A model generated the notes under the pieces. The model did no database searches and was not told the DNA's origin. It saw nothing but the letters and a program-made list of their open reading frames with translations. A stretch of DNA of 64,000 bases, from positions 105,365 to 169,364 of the forward strand of contig NZ_SZVS01000012.1 in assembly GCF_007670255.1 (NCBI RefSeq), given 5' to 3'. Shown piece by piece: positions 42,163 through 51,413 of the stretch. The translations under genes were made by a program, and so were the position numbers. Origin of the DNA: Paenarthrobacter nicotinovorans. Its GTDB lineage: Bacteria; Actinomycetota; Actinomycetes; Actinomycetales; Micrococcaceae. Numbering within the stretch: the first letter of the stretch is position 1; each line of letters begins with the position of its first letter.

Positions 42163-43752
42163 ATGAACACCACAGACAACCTGATTCCCCGCCCCTCCCA
42201 CGTTGCGCCCCAGGACGGCCCGGCCTTCACTCTCGCGGCCGGCGCAAGGATCGTAGCCAGCGGCCCCGCCACGCAGCCCGCCGAACAGCTGGCCGCCTTG
42301 CTCCGCTCCGGCACGGGCCACGAACTGCCCATCGTCGAAGCTTCCCGCCCCGGGGACATAACCCTGGAGTTGGATGAATCGCCCGACGGCGGCCCGGAGG
42401 CCTATGCGCTGACGGTCACCGATGACGGTGTCCGGCTTACAGCCTCCACCCCTGCGGGCCTCTTCCATGGAGTACAGACACTGCGGCAGCTGTTCCCTGC
42501 CGCCATCGAGGAAAGCGCCGGAGACGGCGACGCCGGAACCTGGGTGGTTCCCGCCGTCGAAATTTTGGACGCCCCGCGCTTTGGGTACCGCGGGCTCATG
42601 CTGGACGTAGCCCGGAACTTCCTCACAGTGGAGGAGGTGAAGGAGCAGATCGATGTCATGACCCAGTTCAAGTTCAATGCCCTCCACCTGCACTTGACCG
42701 ATGACCAGGGCTGGCGGATCGAGATCCACCAGCCGGCGGAGAGCCCTTCCGGCTTGGACTACCGGCAGCTGACCGCGATCGGCGGACAGGGTGCCGTCGA
42801 GGTGCCAACGGCGCAACCGCCCCGCGGCAACTCCGGCTTCTACACACAAGAAGATTTCAAGGACCTCCAGGCCTATGCCGCCTCCAAGAACGTGGTGGTG
42901 ATACCCGAGATCGACCTTCCAGGCCACGTCAACGCGGCCCTCGCGGCCATCCCCCAGCTCAACCCGGACGGCCAGGCCAAGCCCATGAGCACCACTTCGG
43001 AGGTGGGCTGGTCAACGTTGAGTGCGGACCTGCCGGTGACCTACGAATTCGTCCGTGAAGTCCTTGGCCAGCTTGCCGCGATCACGACCGGCCCATACGT
43101 GCACATAGGCGGCGACGAGGCCCACGTCACCGGGCACGATGACTACATCACCATGGTCCAGGAGTTCGTTCGGATCGGCGCCGAAACCGGCAAGGCGGTG
43201 GTCGGCTGGAACGAGTACGCCGCCGTCGACCTTCCAGAGGGTTCGGTGATCCAGTACTGGTTCGGCGATCTGGACGCCACCGTCCGGAAAGCCTCCGCTG
43301 CCGCACCCACTGTGATCATGTCCCTCGCGGCCAACACGTACCTGGACCAGAAGTACTCTCCGGAAAGCCCCATCGGCCTCGAATGGGTCGAGGGCGGGCC
43401 CTTCACCTGGGCCGAGTACTACAACTGGGATCCAGCCCAGGGCGGCCTGCACGACGAACAAATCCTGGGTATCGAAGGACCGCTCTGGACCGAAACTGTG
43501 CGGAACAACCAACAGGCACAGTGGCTCCTGTACCCCCGGGCCATTTCCCTTGCGGAAGTTGGCTGGTCCGAACAGGAGGTCCGCAACGCCGGCGACTTCC
43601 GACGTCGGCTGGGCGCCTTCGGTGAGCGCCTCGCCAAGCAGGGGGTCGTCTTCCAGGAGGCCCCCGATGTCGAATGGTCGGCGAAGCCGGCAGATCCCTT
43701 CCCGGCGCCAGGTGCGCCGGCATCCCCCGAATACGGAACAATTGAGGCATGA
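42163..43752 (+). CDS. GH20 beta-N-acetylhexosaminidase
   Basis: A 529-residue protein from the ATG at 42163. An N-terminal GH20b-type domain precedes the catalytic barrel, which holds GYRGLMLDVARNF, LHLHLTDDQGWRIEI and HIGGDEAHVTGHDDY with the Asp-Glu catalytic pair, plus later WNEY and EGPLWTETV. It removes terminal GlcNAc or GalNAc, for example from chitin oligomers or wall sugars. No signal peptide is visible, so it acts on imported sugars. It overlaps the DUF4032 gene by 4 bp. Confidence 0.9.
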   Translation: MNTTDNLIPRPSHVAPQDGPAFTLAAGARIVASGPATQPAEQLAALLRSGTGHELPIVEASRPGDITLELDESPDGGPEAYALTVTDDGVRLTASTPAGLFHGVQTLRQLFPAAIEESAGDGDAGTWVVPAVEILDAPRFGYRGLMLDVARNFLTVEEVKEQIDVMTQFKFNALHLHLTDDQGWRIEIHQPAESPSGLDYRQLTAIGGQGAVEVPTAQPPRGNSGFYTQEDFKDLQAYAASKNVVVIPEIDLPGHVNAALAAIPQLNPDGQAKPMSTTSEVGWSTLSADLPVTYEFVREVLGQLAAITTGPYVHIGGDEAHVTGHDDYITMVQEFVRIGAETGKAVVGWNEYAAVDLPEGSVIQYWFGDLDATVRKASAAAPTVIMSLAANTYLDQKYSPESPIGLEWVEGGPFTWAEYYNWDPAQGGLHDEQILGIEGPLWTETVRNNQQAQWLLYPRAISLAEVGWSEQEVRNAGDFRRRLGAFGERLAKQGVVFQEAPDVEWSAKPADPFPAPGAPASPEYGTIEA

Positions 43753-45167
43753 GCGAGCAAAACGAAGCCCAGTGGCACGACGAACCCACCGACTACGGGC
43801 AGATCGGCAAGCTCCCCCGGACCGAGGCCGCAAGTGCACAGGATTCTGCACCTCCGGCCAGTGTCATAGGATCGCTGAACATTACGGCTGCGGCAGCCGA
43901 CCCTGAGCTCCTGGACCTGCCGTGGCACATCGCCCTTGAAGATTGGCCAGCTGAGTATCTGGCGGCGCTCCCCCGCGGTATTTCCCGTCACATCGTCCGT
44001 TTCGCCCACTTGGGCGGCTCGGTGATCGCCATCAAGGAAACGTCCGAGCACGTGGCACGCCACGAGTACCACATGCTGCGCAAACTCGCCCGTCTGGACG
44101 TCCCATGCGTGGAGCCCGTGGCCGTCATCACCGGCCGCACCACAGCCGACGGCAAGCCGCTCAACCCCGTGCTCGTGACCCGGCACTTGAAGTTCTCCAT
44201 GCCGTACCGCGCCCTGTTTTCGCAGATGCTCCGCAAGGACACTTTGACCCGTCTGATCGACGCGCAGGCGCTGCTGCTGGTCCGGCTGCACCTGATTGGC
44301 TTCTATTGGGGCGACGTTTCCCTGTCCAACACGCTGTTCCGCCGTGATGCGGGCGCGTTTGCGGCGTATCTGGTGGATGCGGAGACGGGCGAGCTCTACC
44401 CGGACCTGTCCATGGGCCAGCGGGAATACGATCTCGAGATCGCCCGCGTGAACATCGCCGGTGAGCTGATGGACCTCCTCGATGGCGGGCTCATCGAGGA
44501 GAAGGTGGATCCAGTGGCCACCAGCGAATTGATCATGGGCAGCTACCGCCGGCTCTGGACGGAGCTCACTGAGAAGGAATCGTTCGAACTGGGCGAGCGC
44601 TGGCGTGTGGGTGCCCGCATCCGTCGCCTCAACGAGCTCGGCTTCGACGTCGAGGAATACGCCATCAAGACCACGGCGGACGGCTCCACCATCCAGCTTC
44701 AGCCAAAAGTCGTCGACGCCGGCCACCACCAGCGGCGGTTGCTGCGCCTTACCGGTTTGGATGCCCAGGAGAACCAGGCACGCAGGCTCCTGAACGACAT
44801 GGACCAGTTCCGGGCTGACAACAACCCCGACCTGGACGAGGAAATCAGTGCCCACATCTGGGTCAGCCAGATCTTCGAACCCATCGTGCGTTCCATTCCC
44901 CGGCACCTCGCTGGAAAGCTGGAGCCTGCCGAAGTGGTGCACGAAGTCCTTGAGCACCGCTGGTACATGAGCCAGAAGCAGGACCGCTACGTGCCCCTGG
45001 CTGAAACTGTGCAGTCGTACCTGGACACCGTGCTGCAGCACCGCCGCGACGAGGCAGCCATCATGCTGAACCCGGACACGGAGCTGCTCAAGATTCTTGA
45101 GGTCGAGGTAGAGGAATCCGGCCGGTACGACGACGAAGAAGACGCCTACCCCGACGCCGACGACTAG
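43749..45167 (+). CDS. DUF4032 protein with kinase-like core
   Basis: A 472-residue protein with the DUF4032 features IVRFAHLGGSVIAIKETSEHVARHEYHMLRKLARLD (resembling a kinase lysine loop and helix), then LHLIGFYWGDVSLSNTLF and AYLVDAETGELYPDL, which resemble the catalytic D..N and metal-binding D motifs of WaaP/Kdo-type small-molecule kinases. The C-terminal half and the acidic tail (DDEEDAYPDADD) are specific to the family. Function and substrate are unknown. The ATGA overlap with the GH20 gene suggests coupling. Confidence 0.8.
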   Translation: MSEQNEAQWHDEPTDYGQIGKLPRTEAASAQDSAPPASVIGSLNITAAAADPELLDLPWHIALEDWPAEYLAALPRGISRHIVRFAHLGGSVIAIKETSEHVARHEYHMLRKLARLDVPCVEPVAVITGRTTADGKPLNPVLVTRHLKFSMPYRALFSQMLRKDTLTRLIDAQALLLVRLHLIGFYWGDVSLSNTLFRRDAGAFAAYLVDAETGELYPDLSMGQREYDLEIARVNIAGELMDLLDGGLIEEKVDPVATSELIMGSYRRLWTELTEKESFELGERWRVGARIRRLNELGFDVEEYAIKTTADGSTIQLQPKVVDAGHHQRRLLRLTGLDAQENQARRLLNDMDQFRADNNPDLDEEISAHIWVSQIFEPIVRSIPRHLAGKLEPAEVVHEVLEHRWYMSQKQDRYVPLAETVQSYLDTVLQHRRDEAAIMLNPDTELLKILEVEVEESGRYDDEEDAYPDADD

Positions 45168-45851
45168 TCAGGGTTCCAGGGTTTCCGCGAGCCCGGCGAG
45201 GACAGGTTCGCGGCCCAGTTCAATGTGCGAGTACGCCAGGGAGTAGGCCAGGTCGGGTTTGCCTTTGAGGATCGCGTTGCACAGCTCGGTGTGTTCGTCC
45301 CGCTGGAGTTCGTGGCTGCGGTTGTGCGTGAGGCCGAAGATCCAACGCATGCGCCCGAACAACGGCTTCACCGACTCGATCAGGAGGCTGTTCCCGGAGA
45401 GGCGCACGATTTCGGCGTGCAGCTCGGCGCTGATCAAGGCGACGTCGTCAGTGCGGTCGTCGTCGATGGCCGCACGGGAGGCCTCCATGAGTTCCTCGAG
45501 CCGACCACCGTCGCCACCTTCGGCCACGCGGGTTGCCGCCATGCGGGCAGCGAACGTCTCCAGGCAGAGCCGGACGTCGAAGAGTTCGTTGACGTCGGTG
45601 AGCGTCAGCTGGCGCACCACGGCACCGCGCCGCGGGAAGGTGGCCACGAAGCCGTCCTGCTCCAGCCGTTGGATGGCCTCCCGGACCGGGATGCGGGAGA
45701 CGTTGTAGATCTCGGAAAGTTCACGTTCGCGCAAGCGGGCACCTTGGGCGTATTTGCCCGTAACGATGCCTTCGAGCACCAGTTGGTACACGTTCTCCGC
45801 GCGGGCCTCGTCATCGCGGCCATTCCCGGTTTCCGGCGTCGCCTCAGCCAC
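45168..45851 (-). CDS. GntR-family (FCD) transcriptional regulator
   Basis: About 227 residues from the GTG at 45851 behind GAAGGGAAG; a frame to 46052 exists but has no start. The winged helix is ARLRERELSEIYNVSRIPVREAIQRLEQDGFVATFPRRGAVV, followed by an all-helical FCD ligand domain (LFDVRLCLETFAARMAA, ELHAEIVRLSGN). FCD regulators usually bind palindromes of the TGGTATACCA kind, and three such sites lie nearby (47418, 47480 and 56671). It lies 52 bp behind the amidohydrolase gene on the same strand and thus is probably autoregulated. The effector is probably an imported nitrogenous compound. Confidence 0.88.
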   Translation of the reverse strand: MAEATPETGNGRDDEARAENVYQLVLEGIVTGKYAQGARLRERELSEIYNVSRIPVREAIQRLEQDGFVATFPRRGAVVRQLTLTDVNELFDVRLCLETFAARMAATRVAEGGDGGRLEELMEASRAAIDDDRTDDVALISAELHAEIVRLSGNSLLIESVKPLFGRMRWIFGLTHNRSHELQRDEHTELCNAILKGKPDLAYSLAYSHIELGREPVLAGLAETLEP

Positions 45852-45903
45852 TGTGGAACTTCCCTTCAATCCTGCGTACGCTCCCCTCACCGGTCGGCGC
45901 CGG

Positions 45904-47370
45904 TCAGCGTTCCAACCGAGCATACACGGGAGGAAACAGCTCGTCGGCAGACCGGTTCCGGGTGTCACGGTCGCTGTAGGCCCGGCGCATCGTGTCGAAA
46001 AGTTCCTGCCCCCTGGCCCGCCAGAATTCCAGGTCCACACCGTCGATGGCACCGTCGGCCATGATGGTCCTTCCGGCTACTACTGACAGCACGGCCTGGC
46101 GGGCTGTTCCGTTGAGAAGGAGGGTTCGCAGCGGGTCCTCGTGGACGCCGTCGCGAATGTCGCTTAGGGAGAACGCCACCAGGTCTGCCTGGGCACCCGG
46201 TTCGAGCCGGCCGAGGTCAGGGCGCCTTAGCGCCTGCGCACCGCCCAGGGTTGCGGCGTCGAAGTACCCGGCAACGTCACCGGCGTCGTTGGTTCCGGCG
46301 AGGATTTTGGCCAGCTGAACTCCGGCATCGATGCCGCGAATGAGATCGGGCGGGAAAGAGTCCGTACCCAGGGAGATGTTGATTCCCGCTTCCTTGTAGG
46401 CGTTGAAGGAATCCAGTGCGCTGCCGTAGCGCATGGAGGTCAGGGGGCAGTGGATGATGCTGGCGCCGCTGTCGGCCAGCCGGGCGAGGTCGCCACGGTC
46501 TTCGCCGTGGACCGAGGGATTTCTGTCAGTGTACGTAGCGTGCGGGATCAACAGGCGCTCATTGAGCAGGCCAACCTGATCCAGGAGTTCCAGGGGCGTC
46601 ATGCCGTGCCAGTCCATGATGAGCTGACGTTCCACCAAGCCTTGGAGCGAGTGAAGGCGAACCAGCACGTCCCGTTCGGTGGAGACAGCTGCGGTCTCCT
46701 TGAGCAGCTGAACGTCCAAGGTCTCTATCCTGCAGGGAAGCAGGACTCCGTTGACCAGGGGATCGTTGAGTTCGTTGGCATAGTCAATGAAGCGCAAGGC
46801 GTCGGCCAGCCCCTCACGGCCGCGGTCGTCGTCGAACATCACTGAACGCTCACCGTCGGACAGCACCACGTTCACGCCGGAGCGATAGGCGGGGCCGAGG
46901 TATCCCCGCAGCCCCAGGCGCCGGCTGGTCTCCGCCATGCCGACCAGTTCCTCGACGGGCTCGGCCCATTCGGAGTGCACCTCGGAGGCGATGGGCATGT
47001 AAGTGGTGATGCCGTGCAGGATCAGCTGGATCAAGGCGTATTCGCGGATCTGCTGGCGTTCTTCGGCGGTAAAGACGTTGGCGCGGCGATTCCGGAAGTA
47101 GTCCTCCGACCACTGATGGCCTTTGGCCTGTTCCGGACCGGCCCAGCTATCCAGGATGAGGTGGTCGATGTCCGTGAGGGCATCGAGGTCGATCAATCCC
47201 GGCATCAGCAGGGCATCGCCCAGGTTACGATCCTCATCCACCGGCCCGGCATAGTCATGGCCCACGTAGTCGATGGTGCGGCCGCTGTAGACCACGCAGG
47301 CGTTTTCCAACAGGACATGGCGCCCGTTGTGATGGCCCAATACATAGCGGGCGGTGACTTTGACGGACAC
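45904..47370 (-). CDS. Amidohydrolase, chlorohydrolase/deaminase-like, with unusual metal motif
   Basis: A 488-residue protein starting at GTG 47370 behind AGGAGG. It resembles the ATZ/TRZ-type chlorohydrolase and deaminase branch: an N-terminal beta part, the barrel, then VRLHSLQG, LIPHATYTDRN, and GTDSFPPDLI with the late metal-binding Asp. The usual HxH at the first strand is replaced by LIDLDALTDIDH, so a pair of metal-binding histidines is missing. The TADLVAFSLSD-like end is normal. It may hydrolyse or deaminate an N-containing ring or amide, or have a changed metal site. An operator lies 48 bp upstream. Confidence 0.75.
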   Translation of the reverse strand: MSVKVTARYVLGHHNGRHVLLENACVVYSGRTIDYVGHDYAGPVDEDRNLGDALLMPGLIDLDALTDIDHLILDSWAGPEQAKGHQWSEDYFRNRRANVFTAEERQQIREYALIQLILHGITTYMPIASEVHSEWAEPVEELVGMAETSRRLGLRGYLGPAYRSGVNVVLSDGERSVMFDDDRGREGLADALRFIDYANELNDPLVNGVLLPCRIETLDVQLLKETAAVSTERDVLVRLHSLQGLVERQLIMDWHGMTPLELLDQVGLLNERLLIPHATYTDRNPSVHGEDRGDLARLADSGASIIHCPLTSMRYGSALDSFNAYKEAGINISLGTDSFPPDLIRGIDAGVQLAKILAGTNDAGDVAGYFDAATLGGAQALRRPDLGRLEPGAQADLVAFSLSDIRDGVHEDPLRTLLLNGTARQAVLSVVAGRTIMADGAIDGVDLEFWRARGQELFDTMRRAYSDRDTRNRSADELFPPVYARLER

Positions 47371-47417
47371 GGTGCCTCCTGGTTCCCGTCCCCGGAAGGA
47401 CGGCTCGTCTTACTCTC

Positions 47418-47427
47418 TGGTATTCCA
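47418..47427. promoter_or_regulatory. GntR-type operator before the amidohydrolase gene
   Basis: TGGTATTCCA, followed by AAAC; one mismatch to the palindrome TGGTATACCA. It lies 48 bp upstream of the GTG at 47370 in the 143-bp divergent region, so it would cover the minus-strand promoter. Confidence 0.65.
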
Positions 47428-47446
47428 AACAGTACATTATTTGTGA

Positions 47447-47489
47447 TTTACATCGCATGAATCCTGCTCTAGTCTATTTTGGTATACAA
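47447..47489 (+). promoter_or_regulatory. Promoter with GntR-type operator for the ABC importer
   Basis: TTTACA (47447-47452), a 17-bp spacer and TAGTCT (47470-47475) form a promoter. TTGGTATACAA (47479-47489) follows directly at the expected start site. The same layout precedes the MFS gene (56671-56715). Confidence 0.7.
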
Positions 47490-47513
47490 GAACTCCGGAG
47501 CCCGCTCCAGATC

Positions 47514-48578
47514 ATGAAACGAGCAGAACCGTTGACCCAAATACAGTCCGTCGAACCCAACACCGGCAGCCCGCCGCTTCCACCAGCAACGACGCTGGCG
47601 ACGACGCCGGAGGGCACTGCCGCCACCGCCGAAGCACGATCCCTGCTCGCCACCGCGTGGATGAGGATCAGGCGCAGCAAGATCGCCCTCACCAGCTTGT
47701 GCGTCGTCGTGGCGATCATGCTGTTCGCGGTCCTGGCCCCCGTGCTCAGCGCAATGTCCGGGAACGATCCCTTCACCTCAAACACCAGCCCGGAGGTACT
47801 CGACGATTTCCAGACTCCCGGGCTGCCCCTCCCCGGTTACATGTACCCCTCGGCCCATCACTGGTTGGGCGTGGAGCCCGGCCTGGGCCGGGACCTCTTC
47901 GCCAGGCTCGCATACGGCGGCCAGGTTTCCCTGACCATCGCTTTGCTGTCCACTGCGGTCTCCGTGGTCCTTGGAACGGTCCTCGGCGCCGCCGCCGGCT
48001 ACTTCGGCGGCAAGACCGACGCCATCATCAGTCGGATCATGGACCTCTTCCTGGCCTTCCCGCACCTTCTGTTGGTGCTCTCCCTCACGCCCATCCTGCA
48101 GTCACGCCTCCGGGACACCCCGCTGGGCGAAGGCAGCTTCCTCCCCATGGCCTCGCTCGTGATCATTCTGGGCTTCTTTGGCTGGGCCTACCTCGCCAGG
48201 ATCGTCCGCGGCCAGGTGCTGAGCCTCCGCGAGCGCGAGTTCGTCGAAGCCGCGCGGTCCTTCGGTGCGTCGCATCTGAGCGTCCTGTTCAAACAGATCA
48301 TCCCCAACGTCATGGGTGTCGTCCTGGTCTACGCCACCATGCTGATCCCCACCAACATCTCTGCTGAAGCAGCCCTGTCCTTTCTGGGCGTCGGCGTCAA
48401 GGACCCCACACCGTCGTGGGGCCAGATGCTCAACGCCGCCCAATCCGGCAACTGGTACCTCAGCGACCCATGGTTCCTTGCCGTCCCCGGCGTCATGCTC
48501 ATCGTCACCGTGCTGGCATTCAACCTCCTCGGCGATGCCGTCCGGGATGCACTCGATCCCAAGGCCTCACGCCACTAA
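47514..48578 (+). CDS. Opp/Dpp-type ABC transporter permease (DppC-like)
   Basis: About 354 residues from the ATG at 47514; a start at 47457 would lie inside the promoter. It has an N-terminal cytoplasmic tail, the first helix (LTSLCVVVAIMLFAVLAPVLSAM), about five more helices, and the coupling loop EFVEAARSFGASHLSVLFKQIIPN. A large external loop after helix 1 (DPFTSNTSPEVLDDFQTPGLPLPG) is typical of OppC. It is the first gene of a five-gene importer whose order (C, A, B, D, F) differs from the usual A-B-C-D-F. Confidence 0.88.
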   Translation: MKRAEPLTQIQSVEPNTGSPPLPPATTLATTPEGTAATAEARSLLATAWMRIRRSKIALTSLCVVVAIMLFAVLAPVLSAMSGNDPFTSNTSPEVLDDFQTPGLPLPGYMYPSAHHWLGVEPGLGRDLFARLAYGGQVSLTIALLSTAVSVVLGTVLGAAAGYFGGKTDAIISRIMDLFLAFPHLLLVLSLTPILQSRLRDTPLGEGSFLPMASLVIILGFFGWAYLARIVRGQVLSLREREFVEAARSFGASHLSVLFKQIIPNVMGVVLVYATMLIPTNISAEAALSFLGVGVKDPTPSWGQMLNAAQSGNWYLSDPWFLAVPGVMLIVTVLAFNLLGDAVRDALDPKASRH

Positions 48579-48613
48579 CAAACCTCCGTTTCACTCACAT
48601 CCCTAGGAGCATT

Positions 48614-50338
48614 ATGAAAACCCCCACGAGAGCACTGGCGCTTTCCGTGCTGATTGCCGTGGCCGCTACCGGCTGCGCGGCAGGCCAAAACCAGCCTGGT
48701 AGTTCCAAGCCTGCCGAATCCGTCACCGAACTGGCGCCCGTTGTGGTCAAGTCCGGCTTCACCGGCAAGGGCGGCAACATCAACGTCCTGATGTCCTCGG
48801 ACTTCCAGACGCTCGATCCCGGGAACAGCAACTACGTTCAGACCGCCAACGTCGGACAGCTCTACTACCGGACGCTCACCATGGCCAAGGAAACAGCAGG
48901 TCAGCCTCCGACGGTGGTGCCGGACCTCGCCACGGATACAGGCAAAGCGTCCGACGACGGCCTGAGCTGGACCTTCACCCTCAAGGAAGGCGTGAAGTTC
49001 GAGGACGGCACGCCCATTACTTCGGCCGACATCAAGTACGGCGTGGAGCGCACCTTCGCGCAGGATGTTTTCACCCAGGCGCCGCAGGAGTTGAATGCAG
49101 CGCTCGACGCCGGCGGGTACAAGGGGCCTTACAAGGATCCTTCCGCTGTGCTCAAGGCGGTTGAAACACCGGACGAGCGCACCGTGGTCTTCCACCTGAA
49201 GAAGCCGTTCGCCGAATTCCCGGCGCTGGCTTCCCGGTCCAACACCGCGCCGGTCCCCAAGGCCAAGGACACCAAGCTGGACTACACCAACCACCCGGTA
49301 TCGTCCGGTCCGTACATGGTGGAGTCCTACAACCGGGGCAAGTCGTTGAAGCTTGTCCGCAACCCGCACTGGGATCCGTCCACGGATCCCAACCGTTCGG
49401 CGCTTCCGGACACGTTCAGCTTCTCCCTCTCCACGTCGCAGGCCACCATCAGCCAGCAGCTGCTGGCGGACTCGGATCCAAACGCCATCACGCTTGATTC
49501 CAACGGTGCCCTGCAGACCTCGGACTCCGCGAAACTCGCTGACGCCAAAGTCAAGGACCGTGTGGCATCCGGGCTGCTTGGCTGCAACGACGTCCTGAGC
49601 CTGAACACGGAAAAGATCAAGGACCCGGATGTCCGCAAGGCAATCGCCCTGGCCCTGGACCGCCAATCCATTCTGGTGCAGTACGGCGGGCGACGCTTTG
49701 GCGAACTGACCCAGAGCCCGCTGAACGACAAGATGCACGGCTACGTGGAGACGCCGCTGGAACTTGACCCGGCCGGCAAGCCCAAACTCGAAGAGGCCAA
49801 GAAGCTGCTTGAAGGAAAGGAATACCCCAAAACCCTCACGTACGGCTACGCCAACAACCGCGACGCCTTCAAGAACACCGGCACCGTGGTCCAGCAGAAC
49901 CTGAAGGCCCTGGGCATCGACGTGGAGCTGGTGCCGATTCCCGCCCCGAACTACTACTCGGTCCTTGCCAGCGAGCAGCTCCCGGACATGGGCCGCTCCG
50001 GTTGGTGTGGAGGGGCCGATCCCGCTTCCGTCCGTACCTCCGCGGATCCGTTGCTGGGACCGAACAATGACGGCACCAGTTATGGCTTCTCCAACACGTC
50101 CCGCTACTTCGATCCCGTAGTTTCCAAGACGATGTTCGAGCTGCGCAACACGGACGGCTCCTCCGAGGAACTGGGCAAGAAGTGGTCGGAAGCCTTTGGT
50201 ACAGCGTTGAAGACCTACCCGATTGTGCCGCTCATCCGCACCCACACCAACAGCGTGGTGGGCTCCAATGTCCGCAACGCCCAGGTGGGCTACTTCTTCG
50301 GTGGCATCGACCTCTCGATCGTCGGCGTCGAGCACTAA
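48614..50338 (+). CDS. Family-5 substrate-binding lipoprotein
   Basis: A 574-residue extracellular solute-binding protein. The signal ends in the lipobox AATGC (MKTPTRALALSVLIAVAATGCAAG), so the protein is lipid-anchored. The family-5 signature is seen in the LKEGVKFEDGTPITSADIKYGVERT block. A C-terminal TYPIVPLIRTHTNSVV follows. AGGAG precedes the ATG. Such proteins bind peptides, but also nickel, opines, sugars and heterocycles. With two amidohydrolases in the same regulon, a nitrogen-rich ligand is likely. Confidence 0.9.
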   Translation: MKTPTRALALSVLIAVAATGCAAGQNQPGSSKPAESVTELAPVVVKSGFTGKGGNINVLMSSDFQTLDPGNSNYVQTANVGQLYYRTLTMAKETAGQPPTVVPDLATDTGKASDDGLSWTFTLKEGVKFEDGTPITSADIKYGVERTFAQDVFTQAPQELNAALDAGGYKGPYKDPSAVLKAVETPDERTVVFHLKKPFAEFPALASRSNTAPVPKAKDTKLDYTNHPVSSGPYMVESYNRGKSLKLVRNPHWDPSTDPNRSALPDTFSFSLSTSQATISQQLLADSDPNAITLDSNGALQTSDSAKLADAKVKDRVASGLLGCNDVLSLNTEKIKDPDVRKAIALALDRQSILVQYGGRRFGELTQSPLNDKMHGYVETPLELDPAGKPKLEEAKKLLEGKEYPKTLTYGYANNRDAFKNTGTVVQQNLKALGIDVELVPIPAPNYYSVLASEQLPDMGRSGWCGGADPASVRTSADPLLGPNNDGTSYGFSNTSRYFDPVVSKTMFELRNTDGSSEELGKKWSEAFGTALKTYPIVPLIRTHTNSVVGSNVRNAQVGYFFGGIDLSIVGVEH

Positions 50339-50371
50339 CTGCGCTTTCGAACCATTAGTCCAGAAGGAGAA

Positions 50372-50401
50372 GCGGGCCGCCTGCAGTGGCAGGCGGCCCG
50401 C
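50372..50401 (+). terminator. Perfect 13-bp hairpin between binding-protein and permease genes
   Basis: GCGGGCCGCCTGC (50372-50384) pairs with GCAGGCGGCCCGC (50389-50401) around AGTG, just before the next start codon. It lacks a U-tract and mirrors the hairpin at 29477, so it probably sets a binding-protein excess. Confidence 0.65.
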
Positions 50402-50411
50402 AACCACCACC

Positions 50412-51413
50412 ATGATGACGTTCATTCTTCGCCGGGCCGGATCGTTGGTCCTGCTCCTTTTCGCGGTAAGTTTCATCACCTTCACCTTGTTCCAGCTGGG
50501 ACCGTCCGACCCCGCAGCGGCTGCCTGCGGCCAGGAGTGCACGCCCGAGCGAGTCTCCGAGGCCCGTGTTGCCTTGGGCATGGACCAACCGTTTTTCATC
50601 CAGTACTTCGACTACATCCGGGGGCTCTTCTCCTCGAGGATGATCGGAGCCCCGGGGGCACAGACCCTCTGCGAATGGCCTTGCCTGGGCAAGTCCTTCC
50701 AAACCAACGAGAACGTCGCTGACATCATCGGCCGATCACTGCCCTACACCTTCTCCATGGCCATCGGCGCGTTGGTGCTCTGGACCATCACGGGCGTGGG
50801 GCTCGGCCTCCTCGCTGCGTTGCGCAAGGGAACCCCGGTGGACAAGTTCATCGTCGGGGCCGCCTCTGTGGGCGTCTCGCTGCCTATCCCCGTCACAGGC
50901 CTCTTCCTGCTGCTCTTGTTCGTCAACCAACTCCATCTGCTGCCCTTCACCACCAACGAGATCAACAGCCCGTTCGGTCCACAGGGTCCGGGAGCCTGGG
51001 TGGCCAACTACCTGCTACCCTGGATCGCCTTGGCAGTGCTCTTCAGCGCCTCCTACATCCGGGTGACGCGCACCAACATGATTGAGACGTTCGGTGAGGA
51101 CTTCATCCGCACAGCACGCGCGAAAGGCCTCGCACCCCGGACCGTCACGTTCAAGCACGGCGTCCGGGCCGGCATCACCCCGGTAGTGACGATGCTGGGC
51201 ATGGACATTGGCCTCTTGCTCGGCGGCGCTGTCCTCACGGAGCAGATCTTCTCCGTCCCTGGCCTGGGTTTCACGGCAGTGCACGCCGCCATCTCCGGCG
51301 ACCTCCCTGTCACCATGGCCATCACCATGCTGGCCGCGTTCTTCGTCATCGTCGCCAACGTTGCCGTGGACCTCGCCTATGCCGCCATCGATCCCAGAGT
51401 GAGGCTCCAATGA
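50412..51413 (+). CDS. Opp/Dpp-type ABC transporter permease (DppB-like)
   Basis: About 333 residues from the ATG at 50412 (MMTFILRRAGSLVLLLFAVSFITFTLFQL), the typical DppB start. The GxxDP-type external block and helices follow, and the coupling loop is ETFGEDFIRTARAKGLAPRTVTFKH. It contains an extra external insert with cysteines (CGQECTPERV, LCEWPCLG) near residues 38-100, absent from classic DppB. The start is very close to the preceding hairpin and has no obvious ribosome-binding site. Confidence 0.87.
   Translation: MMTFILRRAGSLVLLLFAVSFITFTLFQLGPSDPAAAACGQECTPERVSEARVALGMDQPFFIQYFDYIRGLFSSRMIGAPGAQTLCEWPCLGKSFQTNENVADIIGRSLPYTFSMAIGALVLWTITGVGLGLLAALRKGTPVDKFIVGAASVGVSLPIPVTGLFLLLLFVNQLHLLPFTTNEINSPFGPQGPGAWVANYLLPWIALAVLFSASYIRVTRTNMIETFGEDFIRTARAKGLAPRTVTFKHGVRAGITPVVTMLGMDIGLLLGGAVLTEQIFSVPGLGFTAVHAAISGDLPVTMAITMLAAFFVIVANVAVDLAYAAIDPRVRLQ

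Noticed and set aside
47457..47513. Earlier start of the DppC-like permease at 47457
   Set aside because: It would place the start codon between the -35 and -10 boxes of the promoter, before the transcription start.
48575..50599. A 674-codon minus-strand frame opposite the binding-protein gene
   Set aside because: It is a shadow of the family-5 lipoprotein gene; composition is odd and no motif is present.
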